From contig NZ_SHKY01000001.1 of NCBI RefSeq assembly GCF_004217545.1, positions 3,038,001-3,102,000 of the forward strand: a DNA stretch of 64,000 bases, read 5' to 3'. The notes under the pieces are model-generated. The model was not told the origin of the DNA and did not search any database. It was given only the letters and a program-made list of their open reading frames with translations. Positions 58,579 to 64,000 of the stretch are shown in pieces; position 1 is the first letter of the stretch; each line of letters opens with the position of its first letter. The position numbers and the translations under genes were made by a program. Source of the DNA: Krasilnikovia cinnamomea. GTDB taxonomy: Bacteria; Actinomycetota; Actinomycetes; Mycobacteriales; Micromonosporaceae.

Positions 58579-59538
58579 TCAGAGTTCGATGAACGAGGCG
58601 ATGAAGCGCTCGGCGTCCAGGGCCGCGGCGCAGCCCGTTCCGGAGGCGGTGATGGCCTGCCGGTACGTGTGGTCGACCAGGTCGCCGGCCGCGAAGACGC
58701 CCGGGATGTTCGTCCGGGTGCTGGGGCTCGCCACCTTGACGTAACCGTCGGCGTCGAGCTCGACCTGGCCCTTGAACAGCTCGCTGCGCGGGTCGTGCCC
58801 GATCGCGACGAAGACGCCCGTGACGTCGAGGACCTTCGTCGCCCCGGTCTGCGTGTCACGCAGCCGGACCCCGACGACCTTGCCCTCGGCGCCGAGGATC
58901 TCCTCGACCTCGCTGTTCCACTCGATCTTGATCTTCGGGTTGTTCAGCGCGCGAACCTGCATCACCTTGCTGGCCCGGAACGAGTCCCGCCGGTGCACGA
59001 TGGTCACGGTCTCCGCGAACTTGGTCAGGAAGGTGGCCTCCTCCATCGCGGAGTCGCCACCGCCGACCACGACGATGTGCTGCCCACGGAAGAAGAAGCC
59101 GTCACAGGTGGCGCACGACGACACCCCGTGGCCCAGCAGCTCCTGCTCCCCCGGCACGCCCAGCGGGCGCCACGCGGAGCCGGTGGCGAGGATGACCGCG
59201 CGGGCGAAGTAGGTGGTGTCGCCCACCCACACCGTCTTGAGGCCGTCGCTGCCCGCCTCGGTCGGGCGGTCGCACAGCTCGACCCGGGTCACGTCGTCGG
59301 TGATGAACTCGGCGCCGAACCGCTCCGCCTGCTTGCGCATGTTGTCCATCAGCTCGGGGCCCATGATGGCCTCGGGGAAGCCGGGGAAGTTCTCCACCTC
59401 GGTGGTGGTCATCAGCGAGCCGCCGGACTGGACGCCCTCGATGACCAGCGGGTTCAGGTTGGCCCGGGCCGCGTACAGCGCCGCCGTGTAGCCGGCCGGT
59501 CCCGAGCCGATGATGATCAGGTTTCGGACCTCGTCCAC
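58579..59538 (-). CDS. trxB: Thioredoxin-disulfide reductase
   Basis: A 319-aa flavoenzyme, [23 protein letters not shown] motif GSGPAG (11-16), redox pair C142-A-T-C145, NADPH motif GGGDSAMEE and FAD-binding [10 protein letters not shown] are present. It passes electrons from NADPH to TrxA, whose gene starts 28 bp downstream. Confidence 0.97.
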   Translation of the reverse strand: MDEVRNLIIIGSGPAGYTAALYAARANLNPLVIEGVQSGGSLMTTTEVENFPGFPEAIMGPELMDNMRKQAERFGAEFITDDVTRVELCDRPTEAGSDGLKTVWVGDTTYFARAVILATGSAWRPLGVPGEQELLGHGVSSCATCDGFFFRGQHIVVVGGGDSAMEEATFLTKFAETVTIVHRRDSFRASKVMQVRALNNPKIKIEWNSEVEEILGAEGKVVGVRLRDTQTGATKVLDVTGVFVAIGHDPRSELFKGQVELDADGYVKVASPSTRTNIPGVFAAGDLVDHTYRQAITASGTGCAAALDAERFIASFIEL

Positions 59539-59670
59539 TGCCGACTCCTCCGATCGATGTCACCGGGCATCCCGGCGACTCCGCACGCTAGAACCTCATC
59601 GTAGGGACGCGTCATTCCCGCGCGTCAGAGGCCCGTGGTCGAACTCACCCAACGGGAAACGCGGTGCGGG

Positions 59671-60660
59671 TCAGCCTACCTTTTCCCGGAATCGGGTGGC
59701 CGCGCCGGCACCGGGGACTCCGCAGTCCGGGCCGCTGACCCACACCCACGTGCCGTCCGGCCCGGCGAACCGCACGATCAGGGACGGGGCCTGCGCGAAG
59801 CGGGCGTATTCGATGCTCTGCGCCAGGAGCGGGCGGGGACCGTACTCCAGGGCGATCGCGTCCAGACAGGCCTGCAGGGCGTCCCGCGCGCGCAGCCGCT
59901 GCAACGGCGTGGCCACGCCGGTCATCGCCTCGGCACTGGGCACGACGCTGGGCACGGCGCCCTTCGCCGCGCCCGGCTCCGCGCGGTCCTGCGCGGCGGC
60001 GGGCGCGGACAACGCCCGGGCGGCCTCGGCACGCAAGGTGTCCGGCGCGTAGTCGGTGCTGGTGGTGCGGATCTGGCCGGCATCCGGCAGGACCGCCGCG
60101 CCGCTCGCGGGCTGCGCCAGCATGGCGGTGGAATCGGCCGACTCGGTGCTCTTGGAAGCGGGGCTGACGAGGTGGTTGACGCCGAGGCCCGCGAACGCGA
60201 GCACTCCGGCCGCGACCCCGATCGGCGCGGCCCAGCGCCACCGCCGCCGGGCCGCGCCCACCCGGGCACCCCCGGACGGTACGGCGACCAGATGCCGGCG
60301 CGGCCCCGCCTCCGCGGCACCGGCGTCCTCCGCGTCCCCGGCGTCCGCAACAGTGGTGTCCGCGCTCGCGGCGTCAGTCAGGGCATCGTCGTCGAGCGCG
60401 ATCCCGGCGGCCGTCGCGAGGGCGGCGTCGATCCGGGCGACCACGTCCGCGGGCATCGGCTCGGGGGCGGCGCCCATCGCGCGCAGCTCGGTGTCGACCG
60501 CGGCCATGCCCGCCAGCAGCGCGTCGTGCGCGTCGCGCCACTGCGGGTCGGCGTCGATCCGGGCGGCCACCTCCGCTGCCTCCGGAGTGCCGTCCAGGAC
60601 CCCGCCGACGTAGTCGGCCAGCAGGTCGATGTCGACGTCGCTGAAGTCGGCCCCGGTCAC
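59671..60660 (-). CDS. Transmembrane anti-sigma factor of SigM
   Basis: A 329-aa protein starting at a GTG that overlaps the sigma stop (GTGA). The N-terminal 60 residues are helical (DLLADYVGGVLDGTPEAAEV) and should bind the sigma factor; one membrane span lies at about 142-161; the C-terminal 160 residues are extracytoplasmic. The place between sigM and trxB is that of Rv3912-like anti-sigma factors. Confidence 0.85.
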   Translation of the reverse strand: MTGADFSDVDIDLLADYVGGVLDGTPEAAEVAARIDADPQWRDAHDALLAGMAAVDTELRAMGAAPEPMPADVVARIDAALATAAGIALDDDALTDAASADTTVADAGDAEDAGAAEAGPRRHLVAVPSGGARVGAARRRWRWAAPIGVAAGVLAFAGLGVNHLVSPASKSTESADSTAMLAQPASGAAVLPDAGQIRTTSTDYAPDTLRAEAARALSAPAAAQDRAEPGAAKGAVPSVVPSAEAMTGVATPLQRLRARDALQACLDAIALEYGPRPLLAQSIEYARFAQAPSLIVRFAGPDGTWVWVSGPDCGVPGAGAATRFREKVG

Positions 60661-61361
60661 GGGTCGCGCCTCCCCTCGGGTGTGGGCGGGAGCGGCCCTG
60701 TCACTCCCGACCCCGATGGGACGCGGTGGGCGCCCGTACGGTTCCCGCCGGCGTCGTGACCGCCGTCTCCGCCGGGGCGCAGGGGGGCCAGGGCGAGCGC
60801 CATCCGGGCGCGGCCCCGCGCGCACCGGCTCTTGATGGTGCCCTCGGCGACGCCGAGGATCGTGGCGGCCTCGGCCACCGCGTACCCCTGGAGGTCGACC
60901 AGGACGATCGCGGCGCGCTGATCGGCGGGAAGATCGGCCAGGGCGGCGCGGACGATCAGCGCGGTGTCGTGGTCCGGGGCGGGCGCGGCGGGCTCCGGCG
61001 CGCTGGGCGTGTCGTCGGGGCGGCTGCCGTCCGGCAGCGGCACGGTCGGGTGCGACTGGCGGCGGCGCAGCCGGTCCAGGCTGGCGTTCACGACGATCCG
61101 GTGCAGCCAGGTGGTGACCGCCGACTCGCCGCGGAACCGGGCGGCGGCGCGGTGCGCCGACAGCAACGCGTCCTGCACCGCGTCGGCGGCCTCCTCCCGG
61201 TCGCCGACCGTGCGCAGCGCGACCGCCCACAACCGGTCCCGGTGGCGGCGGACCAGCTCACCGAACGCGTCGGGGTCGCCGTCGACGTGCGCGCGCAGCA
61301 GCTCGGCGTCGCTCGGGGTGAGCGGCTCCGCCCCCGGGTGCGCGTCGCGCTGCTGGGTCAC
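60657..61361 (-). CDS. sigM: ECF sigma factor SigM-like
   Basis: A 234-aa ECF sigma factor. Region 2 is DAFGELVRRHRDRLWAVALR ... AADAVQDALLSAHR, and region 4 is LPADQRAAIVLVDLQGYAVA with EAATILGVAEGTIKSRCARG. A C-terminal 50-residue tail is unstructured. It is regulated by the coupled anti-sigma gene. The mycobacterial homologue at the same place responds to thiol stress. Confidence 0.92.
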   Translation of the reverse strand: MTQQRDAHPGAEPLTPSDAELLRAHVDGDPDAFGELVRRHRDRLWAVALRTVGDREEAADAVQDALLSAHRAAARFRGESAVTTWLHRIVVNASLDRLRRRQSHPTVPLPDGSRPDDTPSAPEPAAPAPDHDTALIVRAALADLPADQRAAIVLVDLQGYAVAEAATILGVAEGTIKSRCARGRARMALALAPLRPGGDGGHDAGGNRTGAHRVPSGSGVTGPLPPTPEGRRDP

Positions 61362-61392
61362 GCCAGCAATCTAGCGGAGACGGGCGGCCGGG

Positions 61393-62931
61393 TCAGTTGC
61401 CGTACACCTCGATCTTGTTGATGCTGACCCGGTAGTTGCCGTCGTCGCCGCGCGGCAGCTCGCTCAGGAAGACCAGGATGTACTGGTACTTCGTGTTCTC
61501 GTCGAAGCCCGTGAGGACCGTGTCCGTACCCGGTGACTTCTCGATGTCGGAGTCGCTGACCCGCGTGTAGGTCTTGAGGATCTTCTCGTCGCCGCCGGAG
61601 TTGTCGCCCGGGTCGCCGTCACCCGTACGGACGTCCATGGCGACGCCCGGCGCGGAGGCCTCGACCCGCACCTCGCTGATCGACCGCGGCGTTCCCAGGT
61701 TGATCAGGACGCCCATGCCGGACTTGAGATTGCCGAACTTTGAAGAGCGGTAGCCCTGCGTCTCCCAGCCGGTCGAGTCGTCGTTGTCGACCGTCTTCGC
61801 GGCCTCGCCGGTGTCGTCGCGGGTGCCGGGCGGCGGGTCGACGATCCGGACCATGTCGGCGGTCAGCGCGATCTTCTGCGGGGGCGCGGGCGTGTTGTCG
61901 CCGTCGTCGCTGGTGCCGCCGCCGCTGGGCCCGGGCTGGTTCGTCCCCGCCTGAGACGCGCCGGACGGCTTGTCCTGGCCGGAGTTCGAGATGGCGTTGA
62001 TGCCGAAGATCAGGCCGAGCAGTGCGATGACCACCAGCGCCGCGATGCCCAGCGCGATCTTGCGAGTGCTGCGGACCGGCTCGACCGAGGTGCCCTGGGT
62101 GAACCGCAGCGGGCCGACGTCCTCGTAGTCGTCGTCGGCCGAGTCGAGGCGGGCCAGCTCGGCCGCGAGGGCCTGGGCGTCGGGGGCGGTGACCCGCTTG
62201 TCCAGCAGGTCCATCGTGAGGTCGTCCAGGTAGGCCGGGATGCCTGCGCGGACCTGTCGCGGCGCGGCGATGGTGCCGGCGGCGTCGCGGTGCGCGTCGG
62301 GCAGCGCGGACCGGCCGACCTCGGTGTGCGGCCAGCGTCCGGTCAGCGCGTAGTAGAGGACCCCCCCGACCGCGCGGACGTCCGCCTCGATGCTGTCCGC
62401 CGCGTCGGCCCGGGCGTCGGCCAGCACCACCCGGCCATCGTCGGCGATCAGGGTGGTGCCCGGGTGCACGTTGCCGTGCACCATGCCGGTGGCGTGCACC
62501 GCGGTGAGGGCGTCGGCCAGCGAGCGGGCGATCGCGGTGGCCCGGGGCGGATCCATCGGTCCGTTCGTGGTGACCAGCTCGCGCAACGCGGTCCCGTCCA
62601 CCCATTCGCGGACCACGTACGCCCGTTCGCCCTCGTCGATGGCGTCGTAGACGCCGACCAGATTGGGGTGGATCACCCGGCTCGCGTCGACCGCGGCCTG
62701 CAGCATCTCGGTGGCGGAATCCCCGCCCGGGTGCCGCAGCACCACGGCGACGGGGCGGCGCAGGATGACGTCGATGCCGCGCCACACCTGGCGGCCGGCG
62801 CTGTCGTTGTTGACGTGGTCCTCGAGCTGGTAGCGCTCGGCCAGGATCTCACCGACGGTGGAGGTACCGAAGGTCATGACCGGACCGGCCCCATCGGCCG
62901 CGGTCTCGTGGCCTTCGCCGACCTGGGTCAC
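61393..62931 (-). CDS. MurJ-associated membrane pseudokinase
   Basis: A 512-aa protein starting at the GTG at 62931 with GGAGG 4 bp upstream. Residues about 30-275 are a protein-kinase fold without catalytic residues: HRD is replaced by HGN (152-154), DFG by DAR (172-174), and the VAIK lysine is missing. A membrane span lies at about 293-313, followed by a Pro/Gly linker and a discoidin-like extracellular domain (about 370-512). In M. tuberculosis these domains are fused to MurJ (Rv3910); here they form a separate gene downstream of murJ. Confidence 0.92.
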   Translation of the reverse strand: MTQVGEGHETAADGAGPVMTFGTSTVGEILAERYQLEDHVNNDSAGRQVWRGIDVILRRPVAVVLRHPGGDSATEMLQAAVDASRVIHPNLVGVYDAIDEGERAYVVREWVDGTALRELVTTNGPMDPPRATAIARSLADALTAVHATGMVHGNVHPGTTLIADDGRVVLADARADAADSIEADVRAVGGVLYYALTGRWPHTEVGRSALPDAHRDAAGTIAAPRQVRAGIPAYLDDLTMDLLDKRVTAPDAQALAAELARLDSADDDYEDVGPLRFTQGTSVEPVRSTRKIALGIAALVVIALLGLIFGINAISNSGQDKPSGASQAGTNQPGPSGGGTSDDGDNTPAPPQKIALTADMVRIVDPPPGTRDDTGEAAKTVDNDDSTGWETQGYRSSKFGNLKSGMGVLINLGTPRSISEVRVEASAPGVAMDVRTGDGDPGDNSGGDEKILKTYTRVSDSDIEKSPGTDTVLTGFDENTKYQYILVFLSELPRGDDGNYRVSINKIEVYGN

Positions 62932-63082
62932 CGGTCCTCCTCCGTGGTACACACGTGTCCGACACGACCTTACCCGGCCCGGGCCAGGCTCCCACAGGTC
63001 AACCCCGGGCGGGGCACCCGTCCGAGGCCCGCGGCCGATCGGCTACCGGCCGTCCGGTGACGACGATGGGCTGTTCAGCGGC

Positions 63083-63103
63083 TTGTCCACAGGCTTGTCC
63101 ACA
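63083..63103 (+). promoter_or_regulatory. Two perfect DnaA boxes between murJ and the pseudokinase
   Basis: TTGTCCACA at 63083 and 63095, one helical turn apart (12 bp), in a 199-bp gap. Confidence 0.55.
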
Positions 63104-63130
63104 GCCTCAAAGTCCGAGTTCGCGATGGAC

Positions 63131-64000
63131 TCAGAGGCCCAGCTTGCGGCGGACCATGCCGATGACCTGGCTGACCTCGCGCACCCGCAGCAGCGCGGCC
63201 GCCACGACGTACGTCACCACGATCACCGACCCGCCGACCGCCACCTGGAGAATCGCCGCGCCGCGCTCCGGGCGCGCGCCGCCGGGCAGCAGCCGCAGCA
63301 CCAGCAGACCGAACGCGGCGGCCAGCGTGGCGGCCACCAGCACCCGGGCCAGCGCGCCGGCGACCGAGCCGAGATTGAGCCGGCCGATCCGGCGCCGCAG
63401 CACGGCCAGCGAGATGAGCGCGGAGGCCACGTACGACAGCGCGTTCGCGGCCGTCATGCCCGCCGCCGCCAGCGACGCGGACAGCAGCGCGAACAGCAGC
63501 ACGTACGCCGCGATGCGGATCGCCACCACCGGGATGTTGATCAGCGCGGCGGTCTTGTTTCCCTGCAAAGAATAGAAGGTGTAGGTGCACAGGTAGCTGA
63601 TCGACAGCGGCAGCACCGCGAACCCGGCCACCCGCAGCACCCCGGCGGTCGCGAAGGTCATCTCCGGGGTGTACTTGCCGCCCTGGAACAGCGTCACGCA
63701 CAGCGGCGCGGCGAGAACCGTGTACGCCACCGCGATCGGGGCCAGCGCGGAGGCGGTGAGGCGGATGCCCCGGCTCAGGTCGGCGCTGACGTCGGCGTAC
63801 CGGCCGTCGGCGGCCGCCGCGCTCATCCGGGGCAGCAGGGCGGTCATCACCGAGACGCCGATGATGCCGTGCGCCATCATCGTCAGCAGGAAGACGTTGT
63901 TGAACGCCAGCACGCTCGCGTCGTCGGAGTCCGACGTGCTGTTCAGCAGGCTCACCACGACGAACACGGCGACCTGGTTGGCGGCGACGTAGCAGAGCAT
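63131..64000 (-). CDS. murJ: Lipid II flippase MurJ (MviN), C-terminal part
   Basis: The last 289 codons of a MATE-like MurJ; the start lies beyond the window. Eight or so membrane segments are visible (ANQVAVFVVVSLL, VLPLSISYLCTYTFYSLQG, VVTYVVAAALL). PRMSAA and the TFYSLQGNKTA loop are typical. It moves lipid II across the membrane. The pseudokinase gene follows after 199 bp. Confidence 0.93.
   Translation of the reverse strand: MLCYVAANQVAVFVVVSLLNSTSDSDDASVLAFNNVFLLTMMAHGIIGVSVMTALLPRMSAAAADGRYADVSADLSRGIRLTASALAPIAVAYTVLAAPLCVTLFQGGKYTPEMTFATAGVLRVAGFAVLPLSISYLCTYTFYSLQGNKTAALINIPVVAIRIAAYVLLFALLSASLAAAGMTAANALSYVASALISLAVLRRRIGRLNLGSVAGALARVLVAATLAAAFGLLVLRLLPGGARPERGAAILQVAVGGSVIVVTYVVAAALLRVREVSQVIGMVRRKLGL

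Overview
The window is high-GC actinobacterial DNA covering a chromosomal origin region. Gene order, heavy GTG start use, SD-poor starts placed directly behind TANNNT boxes, and the run murJ / pseudokinase / sigM / anti-sigma / trxB / trxA / cwlM ... parB / parA / rsmG / jag / yidC / yidD / rnpA / rpmH / dnaA / oriC / dnaN / gnd / recF / dciA / gyrB / gyrA all match Actinobacteria. Protein wording and the gnd insertion suggest Micromonosporaceae (Actinoplanes-like), but the genus is inference.

Left part (1-18 kb): a truncated XRE/NB-ARC regulator; a leucine/acyl-CoA catabolic block (acyl-CoA dehydrogenase, carboxyltransferase, HMG-CoA lyase, biotin carboxylase, TetR regulator) with two matching candidate operators; a GDSL hydrolase-sulfurtransferase pair; proS; SufE-like and DsbA-like proteins; an outlying parS-like site; a TPR-GGDEF protein; and several single genes (SDR, HTH, DUF2332, pentapeptide-DinB).

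Middle-left (18-26.5 kb): a secreted DUF11/RTX-repeat protein, then an integrated and decaying actinomycete integrative element (about 20,287-26,243). It is bounded by a 25-bp repeat of the 3' end of tRNA-Ala. It carries an LPXTG adhesin, a RepSA-type replication gene broken by three frameshifts, an excisionase with an in-frame stop and an apparently intact tyrosine integrase. tRNA-Ala, a DLW-39 small protein and tRNA-Ile follow.

Origin core (26.6-45.7 kb): DUF3566, gyrA (interrupted by a 420-residue intein at the active-site tyrosine), gyrB, a 188-aa conserved protein, dciA (DUF721), recF, gnd, dnaN, oriC with many DnaA boxes, dnaA, then divergently rpmH, rnpA, yidD, yidC, jag, rsmG.

Right part (45.7-64 kb): parA and parB, a gene-poor block with five perfect parS sites, tandem repeats and DnaA boxes, a GNAT gene and a HIT-like protein; then ddl, a PLP aminotransferase, GNAT, cwlM, trxA, trxB, anti-sigma, sigM, a separate MurJ-associated pseudokinase and the end of murJ (cut by the window). 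Replication initiation (DnaA/DnaN/oriC), topology (gyrase), segregation (ParABS), membrane insertion (YidC/YidD) and envelope or redox control (CwlM, Trx, SigM, MurJ) are therefore clustered.
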